A stretch of DNA of 64,000 nt from Eubacterium sp. AF16-48 (GTDB taxonomy: Bacteria > Bacillota > Clostridia > Lachnospirales > Lachnospiraceae): positions 1-64,000 of the forward strand of contig NZ_QUHB01000008.1 of NCBI RefSeq assembly GCF_003479405.1, in the 5' to 3' direction. Below are positions 9,601-16,453 of this stretch, piece by piece; the stretch's first letter is position 1, and the number at the start of each line of letters is the position of its first letter. Under the pieces are notes generated by a model. It did no database searches. It saw only the letters and a program-made list of their open reading frames with translations, and had not been told where the DNA came from. The position numbers and the translations under genes were made by a program.

Positions 9601-9869
9601 AGTTCAAAAAAAGAAAACCAACTTTAAAAGTTAAGGCGAAGAAGAAAAGTGTAAAACTTCTAATTGGTAAGGTAGTTGGTGCCACAAAATATCAGGTTAG
9701 ATACAAACAGGGTAAAAAGTGGAAAACAAAGTATACCAAGAACAGAGCTTTGACAATAAAGAAGCTGAAAAGCAAAAAGAAAGTAAAAATTCAGGTAAGA
9801 GCCGTGATGGTATATGGAAAAAAGAAGGTATATGGTTTGTGGGTGAAGAAAAGCGTAAGGGTGAAATAA
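6639..9869 (+). CDS. Secreted fusion of a papain-like (C1) protease and an M6-type zinc metalloprotease
   Basis: The start is the ATG at 6639, which has AAAGGAG five bases upstream; an upstream in-frame TTG at 6618 does not. A signal peptide ends near VLAG. The first domain is C1-like: DQGNSNLCWAYSS with Cys about 68, His about 220 in SPHACTIIGWDD, Asn about 251 in LVKNSY. The second domain is M6-like, with zinc motif HEMGHILGFKD (about 665-675). A QPETETESET repeat (about 870-925) leads to the basic C-terminal tail shared with the previous gene. A secreted peptidase with two catalytic types is inferred. Substrates are unknown, possibly mucin or host proteins. Confidence 0.87.
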   Translation: MKRVVSLFLIVVMAFSIIPNGIVLAGNDKISNHDVIDTVAEIATRDKYDGRDYGIITPVKDQGNSNLCWAYSSMAVAEASILKSGIDKTVTKDTLSLNPVAAAYRVYKREADPLGNTGGDWQSVDYTQKAGDPLKIVKLCSMWWAPVKGNDATVNPYENPAYRFENAFYIPDNSGDSEQYIKSVKEAIAKYGGVTFQYNNLRETTYYNPKNEKGTEISPHACTIIGWDDNIPAENFVPGGAKRNGGWLVKNSYKSQEYFWLSYDNTSSCSYAFTFAPKEKYDYNYYYDGGMDDFALRNDKVMANVFKAQKGGTNGKDEYIKAVNVAVSGENVKVEVKVYKNIDNPYGGQENVPTSGGYEAATTSATYEHGGYVTVELDSPVKVEKDEWFSTVVKVSNDKGDAKIMTSYKNSKEMSYVGGENNWSNLKNYVGRIKVYTKLEDKQQEQSKTTGNFTNLIVMARFDDEEEFTDALYQGTSVRKLTDNSYNTGFYSVSDYYRNVSNNNLQIDNLYLFNKGGSIKLSKKRGYYAEYSDENPIGYTNESERMERMYELKEDWSEAINNAIAQGNKITNYDGTKTYGSDDLDKNNDGKIDAITIIYKNTTQKISVSWASPLWNYKDYWGNVTINTGTKTLTSGYYVQLTNSYDYLYKSSDNNLMFSIGVAAHEMGHILGFKDLYNSTGSSPVYYMSAMAKHMSPLPQFISLKEREAKGWITGDNLKTIKSKGEYTLKASGTFGTSDIVGYKLNIKGTNKTLYLEYRNFGENGNKYDCQSRDFYKADGTKLKGLSITSGLVCYVADKETKFPNNMNCTTSKWNYEVLGGVYSTKSDAPLKENQELDIYDKINVHVTEISGDTLKFEIDGDFEEVTEETSSQPETETESETETSGQPETETESETATSSQPETETESETATSSQPETETTTEKESVSESSTVIEPEKDTTEPETITEVEPTTAPETPKESVTVKPEQTTPKVTIEATTIRKNKTVSKFKKRKPTLKVKAKKKSVKLLIGKVVGATKYQVRYKQGKKWKTKYTKNRALTIKKLKSKKKVKIQVRAVMVYGKKKVYGLWVKKSVRVK
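9241..9405 (+). repeat. Tandem coding repeat, SQPETETESET
   Basis: Four units of about 45 bases built on agccagccggagacggaaacagagagtg-like sequence, in frame inside the protease gene. They form a Thr/Glu-rich linker before the basic tail. Confidence 0.8.
9586..9869 (+). repeat. Direct repeat copy B: DNA for the basic C-terminal domain
   Basis: Second copy of the 6310-6593 sequence, at the 3' end of the protease gene. Identity is highest from about 9630 onward and ends at the TAA stop. Confidence 0.9.
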
Positions 9870-10251
9870 CACCAATACATCTTTTGCGAAACAGGTTGTG
9901 GAGCTTGTGAATAAGGAGAGAAGTAAAGCAGGCTTAAATGCTTTGTCAATTGATGAAAATATTGAAACTGCTGCTATGGTAAGAAGTAAGGAAATAGAAA
10001 AATCATTTTCTCATACAAGACCTAATGGAAGCAGCTTTAGCACGGCATTATCTGAAAATGGAGTAAAATTTATGGGTGCCGGTGAAAACATAGCATGGGG
10101 ACAGAGAAGCCCTGAAGAAGTAATGAATGGATGGATGAACAGTTCAGGACATAGAGCGAATATTCTAAATTCCAGCTTCAAAAAAATAGGTGTGGCATAT
10201 TATGTAGGAGCAAACGGAAGGACATATTGGACACAGTTGTTTACTTACTAA
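9865..10251 (+). pseudogene. Orphan CAP-domain fragment lacking signal peptide and start
   Basis: A complete CAP domain is readable: ELVNKERSKAGLNAL, SFSHTRPNGSSF, GENIAWG, HRANILN and a final tyrosine-rich strand. The open frame extends upstream of the nominal GTG at 9898 back to a TGA at 9862, giving NTNTSFAKQVVELVN, which also fits a CAP domain. There is no ribosome site, no signal peptide and no good start codon. The domain begins within 20 bases of the end of repeat copy B and is in a different frame. It looks like the C-terminal half of a secreted CAP protein whose front was replaced by recombination at the repeat. It could still be made by read-through, but this is less likely. Confidence 0.65.
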
Positions 10252-10272
10252 AAATTATAATGCATGAGACGA

Positions 10273-10303
10273 AAACAGATGGTATGGCTCCATCTGTTTC
10301 TTT
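10273..10303 (+). terminator. Intrinsic terminator after the secreted-protein cluster
   Basis: AAACAGATGG (10273-10282) pairs with CCATCTGTTT (10290-10299) with a 7-nt loop, followed by CTTT. The U tract is short. Confidence 0.7.
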
Positions 10304-10438
10304 AGCTGGTATATAACACGGTTTTTGCAACAAAATTTTTAGCAAATATCAATCTTCTGGTACAAAAACATATTTGTATATGATAAAATTGTAAGGGAAT
10401 TTTTGGAATATTAATAATAAAACTAAAGGAGAAAAATT

Positions 10439-11923
10439 ATGCCAGTTTTTGATTTTAAGAATACACCGGATGATAAGAAGAAAAGCGAATGTACTTATAC
10501 CACATTTCGTTCAAGCGAAAGCGAAGCATCAGCTAATCATCCTATAATGATATTAGATAACAGTGACAGAAAGTGGAAACATCATTCCAGTGGTGTTTTT
10601 ACCAATCCAAACACAAAAACAGCTTTTGAATTTAATGAAGAAGATGGTACGGTAAGCGCTAATATCCTGAAAATTGATTCAAGATTTGTGAGTCTTCTTA
10701 AATGGTTAGGGGAAAATCACATTAGTGTTAGACTGTCAGGAGAAAATCAGGAAGATGGCTATGCTGTTTATAAAATAAGGGAAACAGCTTTTGGTGGTGG
10801 CACAAAACTTTCAGCTGAAGATGGATTTCTTCAGTTTATGATTGAAAGATTATTAGCAAGTAATCCACCAAAAGAGGAAATAGAAGATGAGGATATGGAA
10901 GAAGATGGAGACAGCATGAAGCTGACCAGTCTTCAAAGTATTACGGATTTCATGAATTGTGCCGGACGTACATTGCCGGACAATATACGTTTATGGGCAA
11001 GGAGAAACTTAGCTGTGGCACGTTCTAATGAAGTGTCCCAGGAGGAAAGACATCATGCCCAAAGAGCCCTTTCCATTATGATGAACATTCAGTGGAAAAA
11101 TAATTATTTCGAGGCAATTGATCCGGATGAAGCCCGTAGAATTTTGGATGAAGAGCTTTATGGAATGGAAAAGGTTAAGCAGAGAATCATAGAAACAATT
11201 ATTCAGATTAACCGTACCCATACACTTCCGGCATATGGACTTCTTTTAGTCGGACCGGCAGGAACCGGCAAATCCCAGATTGCTTACGCAGTGGCACGTA
11301 TTTTGAAACTACCGTGGACAACCCTTGATATGAGTTCTATCAATGACCCTGAACAGCTTACAGGTTCATCCCGTATTTATTCCAATGCAAAGCCGGGAAT
11401 TATTATGGAAGCCTTCTCTATGGCAGGAGAGTCAAATCTGGTATTTATAATTAACGAGTTGGACAAGGCAACGTCAGGAAAAGGTAATGGTAATCCGGCA
11501 GATGTACTGCTTACTCTTTTGGATAATCTTGGATTTACGGACAATTATATGGAATGTATGATACCGACCGTTGGTGTTTATCCTATAGCAACTGCCAACG
11601 ATAAGTCACAAATAAGCGCTCCGCTTATGTCAAGATTTGCAGTAATAGACATACCGGACTACACACCGGAAGAAAAAAGAATTATTTTCTCTCAATTTGC
11701 ATTGCCTAAGATACTAAAGAAAATTGGTCTTAAGGAAAATGAGTGCATTATGACACCGGAAGCGGTGGATGCAGTTATTGAGATTTATAAAAATACAAGT
11801 GGTATCAGGGATTTGGAGCAGGCAGCAGAACATATTACGGCAAATGCACTTTACCGGATAGAAGTAAATCATGTTAAGTCAGTAACATTTGATGCTGACA
11901 TGGTTAGAGAATTGTTAGCATAA
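10439..11923 (+). CDS. Lon-type AAA+ ATPase without a protease domain
   Basis: 494 residues. The N-terminal half (1-250) has no clear family match. The AAA+ core follows: GMEKVKQRIIE linker, Walker A GPAGTGKS (about 271-278), Walker B VFIINELDKA (about 334-343), sensor region PIATAND, and SGIRDLEQAAEHI in the lid, all in the order and spacing of Lon ATPase modules. No Ser-Lys peptidase domain follows; the gene ends right after the lid. It therefore probably acts as an unfoldase or remodelling factor. TAAAGGAG precedes the start. A dGTPase-like gene follows after 11 bases, so the two are co-transcribed. Confidence 0.8.
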   Translation: MPVFDFKNTPDDKKKSECTYTTFRSSESEASANHPIMILDNSDRKWKHHSSGVFTNPNTKTAFEFNEEDGTVSANILKIDSRFVSLLKWLGENHISVRLSGENQEDGYAVYKIRETAFGGGTKLSAEDGFLQFMIERLLASNPPKEEIEDEDMEEDGDSMKLTSLQSITDFMNCAGRTLPDNIRLWARRNLAVARSNEVSQEERHHAQRALSIMMNIQWKNNYFEAIDPDEARRILDEELYGMEKVKQRIIETIIQINRTHTLPAYGLLLVGPAGTGKSQIAYAVARILKLPWTTLDMSSINDPEQLTGSSRIYSNAKPGIIMEAFSMAGESNLVFIINELDKATSGKGNGNPADVLLTLLDNLGFTDNYMECMIPTVGVYPIATANDKSQISAPLMSRFAVIDIPDYTPEEKRIIFSQFALPKILKKIGLKENECIMTPEAVDAVIEIYKNTSGIRDLEQAAEHITANALYRIEVNHVKSVTFDADMVRELLA

Positions 11924-11934
11924 GGAGGTAATCT

Positions 11935-13140
11935 ATGCTCCACTACAATGATTTATCTAAAGAATTACAGGAAAGAATCCTTGATGACCGTAAAAATCAC
12001 CGGGATAATCCGTATGCATTTTTAAATGAAGATGTTCTTAGAAGGAATATGAGCCATGATAAAAACAAGCTTCTGCGTCCGGCTTTTGTAAGGGATTGCG
12101 AGAAAATAATGCACCTTCCCATGTACAATCGTTATGCGGACAAAACACAGGTTTTTTCATTATACAAAAATGACGATATATCAAGACGTTCAAGTCATGT
12201 ACAGTTGGTGTCAAGAATTGCCAGAAACATTGGAGGCTTGTTGGGACTTAACACAGACCTTATTGAAGCAATTTCCTTGGGACACGATATCGGGCATACC
12301 CCATTTGGACATGCCGGGGAGAGAAAGCTTAACGAACTTTATTTTGGGAGTACGGGAAGATATTTCAATCACAATGTACATAGTGTGCGGGTTTTGGATA
12401 AAATTTTTCCTCAAAATCTTAGTATGCAAACCCTTGATGGAATTTTATGTCACAATGGGGAAATGGAACTGGAAAAATATATGCCACGGGAATATGCAGA
12501 TTTTAAGATTTTTGATGAAAAAGTAGAAGAATGTTATAAGGACAAGGATGCTAACAGACGGTTGGTGCCTGCAACTTTGGAAGCCTGCGTAATGCGTATT
12601 TCAGATATTATTGCTTATTTAGGGAAGGATCGTCAGGATGCCCAAAAATTGGGATTGTTTGAAAAGGAACCGGATTTCTTTGGTGGGAAGATAGGTAATA
12701 CAAATGCAGAAATAATCAACAATATGATTGTAAATATTGTGGAAAACAGTTATGGCAAAAACTATCTGAAAATGGACAAAGATTACTTTGAAGCATTTTC
12801 CCAGGGAAAAAAGGAAAATTATGAAATGATCTATGGAAACGTCAAAGTTGGTAAGGTCTATGAAGAAGAAATTAATCCTATGATGGAGGAAATATATTTA
12901 AGGCTTCTTAAGGATGCAAAATCTCATAATAAGGAATCTGTTTTGTACAAACACCATATAGCATATGTAAAAAAAATGACAGGATATTATTCTGATGTAG
13001 ATTATGAGGAAAATACTCCGGATGATATTGTAGTTGACTACATTGCCAGCATGACAGATGATTATTTTGTGGATTTATACAAGTATTTATTCCCTAAGGG
13101 AAAACATGAAGTAAAATATATAGGATATTTTAATGAATAA
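11935..13140 (+). CDS. dgt: dGTPase-like HD-domain triphosphohydrolase
   Basis: 401 residues with the dGTPase pattern: RPAFVRDCEKIMHLPMYNR near the start, SSHVQLVSRIARN, and the metal site GHDIGHTPFGHAGE (His/Asp about 116-117). Members cleave dNTPs, classically dGTP, to the deoxynucleoside and triphosphate, which affects nucleotide pools and, in some bacteria, phage growth. The ribosome site AAGGAGGT overlaps the stop of the AAA+ ATPase gene, so both proteins are made from one transcript. Whether the two cooperate is unknown. Substrate preference within the family cannot be read here. Confidence 0.85.
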   Translation: MLHYNDLSKELQERILDDRKNHRDNPYAFLNEDVLRRNMSHDKNKLLRPAFVRDCEKIMHLPMYNRYADKTQVFSLYKNDDISRRSSHVQLVSRIARNIGGLLGLNTDLIEAISLGHDIGHTPFGHAGERKLNELYFGSTGRYFNHNVHSVRVLDKIFPQNLSMQTLDGILCHNGEMELEKYMPREYADFKIFDEKVEECYKDKDANRRLVPATLEACVMRISDIIAYLGKDRQDAQKLGLFEKEPDFFGGKIGNTNAEIINNMIVNIVENSYGKNYLKMDKDYFEAFSQGKKENYEMIYGNVKVGKVYEEEINPMMEEIYLRLLKDAKSHNKESVLYKHHIAYVKKMTGYYSDVDYEENTPDDIVVDYIASMTDDYFVDLYKYLFPKGKHEVKYIGYFNE

Positions 13141-13142
13141 AA

Positions 13143-13182
13143 AAGCTTTGCAGGTTTGTATAAAATCTGCAAAGCTTCTTCT
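13143..13182. terminator. Bidirectional terminator between dgt and the DUF6273 gene
   Basis: AAGCTTTGCAG (13143-13153) pairs perfectly with CTGCAAAGCTT (13167-13177). The right side has a CTTCT tail and the left side an A tract that becomes a U tract on the reverse strand. It serves the two convergent genes. Confidence 0.85.
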
Positions 13183-13199
13183 ATGTGGTTTAAAAATAA

Positions 13200-14291
13200 T
13201 TATTCTGCTGAAACCCAAAGTGCCGGACGGGCATATAGGTTTATGGCAGATACAGGATAGCCGTATGTCATAATGTGTCCGTAAGCTGAAAATTGAGCTG
13301 TTGACTGAGTCTGACCCGGTTCAATAAGCCAACATGTTCTGTCGTTATTATTTAAAGTTTTCTGATATTTCAATTCCTGCTGACTGTTTAAAATAAATAC
13401 TTTGTCAGTGGTAGACTCACCACCTACAGTTTTATAATCTGCATTATCAGAAATTGTAATTTCAGTATCTGCAATATATTTTTGAGCTTCCGTACTAAAT
13501 GCTTCATTTAAAAACTTCCCATTTAAATATTTGCGAAGAGTACAATCATGCCATGTGGTAGCTTTTGCTTCCTCGTTGTAAGGAAGTCCCAGTACAGGAA
13601 CCAATTTTACAAGAAGATAATCAGAACCGTTCTTATCCACAAGCAACCAGTGATACTCACCAAAAAATACAGTTGAACCAATTTTTGAAGTTTTAATAAT
13701 TTGTAATTCAACTTCTGCCAGCTTTGAGGCACTATCCTGATAATCTCCCAGTAGCTGGTAGGTTTTAAGGGCTGTTTTGTAGTCCTTATTCTTTACACAT
13801 TCACCTGCATATTCATATCTGCTTCTGGTGCAAAGTTCTTTACTGTCACTGTAGTTTTCATCTTCTAAGCCTTTAAACATTTTGTAAGCTTTTTCGTAGT
13901 TTCCTACTTTTTCATAATATGAAGCACGGGCATATCTTCCCGGCTGGGTTTTAAAGTATATTGCTCCACCAATAGCACCAAGGACCAAAACACCACACAC
14001 AATTAAAATAATAAGTCCTACATGGTGATTTTTTTTATTCTTTTTCTCAGTAGGAACTGTAGGAAGAACTTCCTTTTCGTCTTTGGCAAGTTCATCGTGT
14101 TCAGCTGCCTTTTTTAAACAAGCCTCGTACTTAGCAGGAGAGTCTTTGTAATCTCCCAATGATTTGTATATTTCGGCAATTTCCCTGTACATATCGGCTT
14201 TATCTTTGTTTCTTAAAAAGTTATGAATGGCTTTTTGCAGTTTGTCTGCACGAATATATTTTCCTTCCAAAATTTCATTTGATTCCGCCAT
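13200..14291 (-). CDS. Membrane-anchored protein with a DUF6273 domain and short helical repeats
   Basis: 363 residues. N-terminal cytoplasmic segment (1-90) with YREIAEIYKSLGDYKDS, one membrane helix (about 91-113), then outside the membrane TPR-like YEKAYKMFKGL and YKTALKTYQLLGDYQDS repeats. The C-terminal half carries DUF6273 features: WHDCTLRKYLNGKFLNEAF and the final ARPALWVS, a C-lectin-like fold found in many gut Firmicutes. The Y-x-D-S repeats occur on both sides of the membrane. Function is unknown; a surface binding role is possible. Confidence 0.75.
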   Translation of the reverse strand: MAESNEILEGKYIRADKLQKAIHNFLRNKDKADMYREIAEIYKSLGDYKDSPAKYEACLKKAAEHDELAKDEKEVLPTVPTEKKNKKNHHVGLIILIVCGVLVLGAIGGAIYFKTQPGRYARASYYEKVGNYEKAYKMFKGLEDENYSDSKELCTRSRYEYAGECVKNKDYKTALKTYQLLGDYQDSASKLAEVELQIIKTSKIGSTVFFGEYHWLLVDKNGSDYLLVKLVPVLGLPYNEEAKATTWHDCTLRKYLNGKFLNEAFSTEAQKYIADTEITISDNADYKTVGGESTTDKVFILNSQQELKYQKTLNNNDRTCWLIEPGQTQSTAQFSAYGHIMTYGYPVSAINLYARPALWVSAE

Positions 14292-14411
14292 AATCTTATC
14301 CTCCTATATAATATGTAGTGCCCCCTCTCTTCGGTTAGTGGCAATTCATTGGAAACATCCTGAAAAATAAACTTCGCTCATTTTGTTTCCTTTTTCCTAT
14401 TTAACATACCT

Positions 14412-14439
14412 ATTATACAACGTAATGTAAAGTTCACAA
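14412..14439 (-). promoter_or_regulatory. Sigma-A promoter of the DUF6273 gene
   Basis: On the reverse strand: TTGTGA, 16-nt spacer, TATAAT (complement of 14412-14417). Confidence 0.5.
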
Positions 14440-14524
14440 GGGAAAACTGATAACTAGTATACCACAAATAAATATTTCTACCACCGAAACAGTAAAAAAA
14501 TATGGATTATGTTTAAGGGAATGA

Positions 14525-14552
14525 TTGATATTAGATTTAAATAATGTATAAT
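14525..14552 (+). promoter_or_regulatory. Sigma-A promoter of the DUF4230 gene
   Basis: TTGATA (14525-14530), 16-nt spacer, TATAAT (14547-14552), about 48 bases before the start codon. Confidence 0.6.
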
Positions 14553-14599
14553 GTTGGTGGACAAATAACCGGATTCATAAGATAAGAGAGGGAAAACAC

Positions 14600-15202
14600 G
14601 TGAAGAAGATTTTTAAGGGAACTGTAAGAAAAATAATCACAATATTATTAATTTTGGTATGTTTAGCAGGTGTGACATATTTTGGAATAGGAAAATATAC
14701 AGCATACATGAACAAAACCACCAAACTGGGATTTGAAAATATTGGAGAATTGGCTACCCAGTCGGCATATTGCACCGGAGTAGGTTCAACAGATGATTGG
14801 AGAAAAATGTTTGGCTCCATAAAGATTCCATTTACTGAAAGTAAATATGTTTTTAGCTGTGATGTGGTTATAAAGGCAGGTTACGATTTTGCTGATATAG
14901 ACTATGATGTTGAACGTAAAGAAAAAGTAGTTACCGTTCACATGCCGGAGGCAAAAATACTAAGTTCAGAATTAAAACTGGATTCTTTTAAGGTATATCA
15001 TCAGCAGGAAAGCATTTTCAATAACATAAAGGTTGAAGAAAATCTTGAGGAGCTTAAAAAACTGAAAAAGCAGACAGAGGAAGATGCCAAGGCAAATGGT
15101 TTACTGGAGAATGCAAGAACAAATGCGGAAACATTAATTAAGAGTTTTTTAGCACAAAGCTATAATCAGGATGAATATAAATATGTATTTAAGGATAAGT
15201 AA
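14600..15202 (+). CDS. DUF4230 single-pass membrane protein
   Basis: 200 residues: basic N-terminus, one membrane helix (about 10-30), then an extracytoplasmic domain with the DUF4230 pattern, including the KYVFSCDVVIKAGYDF strand region, KVVTVHMPEAKIL, and a long charged coiled-coil-like helix near 145-185. The start codon read is GTG at 14600 after AGAGAGGGAAAA. A 27-residue membrane peptide gene follows 12 bases later. The family (PF14014) is widespread in Firmicutes and has no known function. Confidence 0.78.
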   Translation: MKKIFKGTVRKIITILLILVCLAGVTYFGIGKYTAYMNKTTKLGFENIGELATQSAYCTGVGSTDDWRKMFGSIKIPFTESKYVFSCDVVIKAGYDFADIDYDVERKEKVVTVHMPEAKILSSELKLDSFKVYHQQESIFNNIKVEENLEELKKLKKQTEEDAKANGLLENARTNAETLIKSFLAQSYNQDEYKYVFKDK

Positions 15203-15214
15203 GAGGCGTAACAA

Positions 15215-15298
15215 ATGAAGAAAAAATTATTAATAGGAATAGGTATTGTAGTAGGAATTATAGTGCTGTTTTATTTGGGACTGATGGCAACAAGATAA
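15215..15298 (+). CDS. 27-residue hydrophobic membrane peptide
   Basis: ATG at 15215 begins MKKKLLIGIGIVVGIIVLFY and ends in LGLMATR before TAA (15296-15298). Three lysines precede a single 20-residue hydrophobic helix. GAGGCG lies upstream. It sits 12 bases after the DUF4230 gene and before that operon's terminator, so it is probably co-expressed. It could be a small partner or stabiliser of that protein (inference). I do not recognise a family. Confidence 0.55.
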   Translation: MKKKLLIGIGIVVGIIVLFYLGLMATR

Positions 15299-15314
15299 TA
15301 GTAAAAAAAGTATA

Positions 15315-15357
15315 AAACCGGTAAGAGGAAAGCTAAAATCCACTTACCGGTTTTTTT
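15315..15357 (+). terminator. Intrinsic terminator after the DUF4230 operon
   Basis: AAACCGGTAAG (15315-15325) pairs with CTTACCGGTTT (15343-15353), followed by a T tract. Confidence 0.88.
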
Positions 15358-15494
15358 ATGGGAAAATATTTTGTCATTGTATGTAATAACAATTAAAAAA
15401 TATATTTGCGAAATTTACAAAGGCTGTGATGAAGCAACCTAATGGACTTCAGAAAGGAGAAGGCAAAAAAAAGAAATATGCCTGGTAAATTTCA

Positions 15495-16058
15495 ATGGAA
15501 TTTTCAGAGAAAACAGCAAGTATCAAATTCCCTCACGATTCTGTAAAATCAAATTCAGAGGTGATGAAATTGAGTAGCAACGTGGATAATTATTGTGAAA
15601 TCTATAAGGAGTTAGCGGAGCTAATTGGGGAAACTAACACCAAAAGGATATGGAGTTATTATCGGGGATTATCTGTTCAGTTTCCACAACGTTTGTATTC
15701 TAAAGAATTTACGCGAAAATTTATAGCGAAAAATTTAGATACAATGAAACCCAAGGAAATGGCGAAATACCTAAATTTAACTGAAAGACGGGTACGCCAA
15801 ATAGCAAAGGATGTAAAGGAAATGATGGATGGCTATGAAGAGTTCTTTAATGAATACGTTGATTTTATGAAAAATTATAAAAGTTCCGATAACATTTTAG
15901 GAATGGTTGCGGATTATGGAAAATATATGAACAGTTACTTAAGCATGATGAAAAAGTTTGAGGCAATAGACAAAGATGAACTATCCACTGCGGATGCTGC
16001 ATATTATGTGGAGGTTTCGGGACGAATACTTAAGAAGTTGGCAGAAATCGCACAATAA
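15495..16058 (+). CDS. Mor-like helix-turn-helix protein
   Basis: 187 residues. Residues about 35-110 resemble the Mor/CD3324 DNA-binding module of Firmicutes: ELAELIGETNTKRIWSYYRG, then SKEFTRKFIAKN and the helix-turn-helix LTERRVRQIAKDV. The C-terminal 75 residues are helical, with aromatic-rich segments and no clear match. Mor proteins began as phage activators, but many chromosomal relatives regulate local genes. No phage genes are nearby. It is followed by an unusual GC-richer structured stretch that it might control (inference). The start has only a weak ribosome site. Confidence 0.6.
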   Translation: MEFSEKTASIKFPHDSVKSNSEVMKLSSNVDNYCEIYKELAELIGETNTKRIWSYYRGLSVQFPQRLYSKEFTRKFIAKNLDTMKPKEMAKYLNLTERRVRQIAKDVKEMMDGYEEFFNEYVDFMKNYKSSDNILGMVADYGKYMNSYLSMMKKFEAIDKDELSTADAAYYVEVSGRILKKLAEIAQ

Positions 16059-16453
16059 TAACATAACTACTTAACATCATAACAATTGTTATCACCCAGG
16101 AAACAGGAAACAGCACAAAAAGACTTTCCAGAGATGGGGAAAGTCTGAATATGGTAAAAATCCAAACAATACGAAGGAAACATGTGCCAATTATTGTGAA
16201 TATGGCAGGAAGGGTAGAGTGCCTCCTGCCTCTTGGTGCACCAGCCGGTGGCAGTGGTAAAATTTTTGGAATATTTAAAATACAGGGAATAATTTTTACT
16301 TAAATTTAATATTACTCCTCCTTACAATTTAACATAGGGCAGATAAAATAAAACCCGATAAGGCTTATCAGACAAGTATTAAATTGAGAATTAAATACAC
16401 AAAATGAAATGTGCATTTAGTAAAAGCCGTTATGGCAGAAGGAGAAAATTAAT
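16059..16453 (+). ncRNA. Structured non-coding stretch, unassigned
   Basis: 395 bases without a gene. The part at about 16080-16265 is visibly more GC-rich than its flanks and holds AACAATTGTT, a strong hairpin of AGACTTTCC and GGAAAGTCT (about 16120-16147), another of GGCAGGA and TCCTGCC (about 16203-16230), and GGTGCACC/GCCGGTGGC palindromes. There is no U-tract terminator after it. It could be an RNA gene or the 5' leader of the phosphoesterase gene. I compared it by eye with common riboswitches, SRP, 6S and RNase P RNA and recognised none. Confidence 0.35.
16322..16349 (+). promoter_or_regulatory. Possible promoter of the phosphoesterase gene
   Basis: TTACAA (16322-16327), 16-nt spacer, TAAAAT (16344-16349). 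If used, the structured stretch before it is not part of the mRNA. Confidence 0.4.

Larger units (their letters stand above)
14292..14599. other. Divergent intergenic region with two promoters
   Basis: 308 bases separate the DUF6273 gene from the DUF4230 gene. It holds one promoter for each direction (given separately) and a leader of about 115 bases before the reverse-strand gene. I see no strong hairpin or riboswitch in that leader. Confidence 0.6.

Noticed and set aside
9067..9685. Reverse-strand open frames opposite the SQPETETESET repeat
   Set aside because: Low-complexity complements of the coding repeat with no start signal.
16080..16285. Cobalamin or other known riboswitch in the structured stretch
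   Set aside because: A few short matches (GGTG, GCC-GTGGCAG) are present but the ordered conserved blocks are not, and the next gene is not in a fitting pathway.
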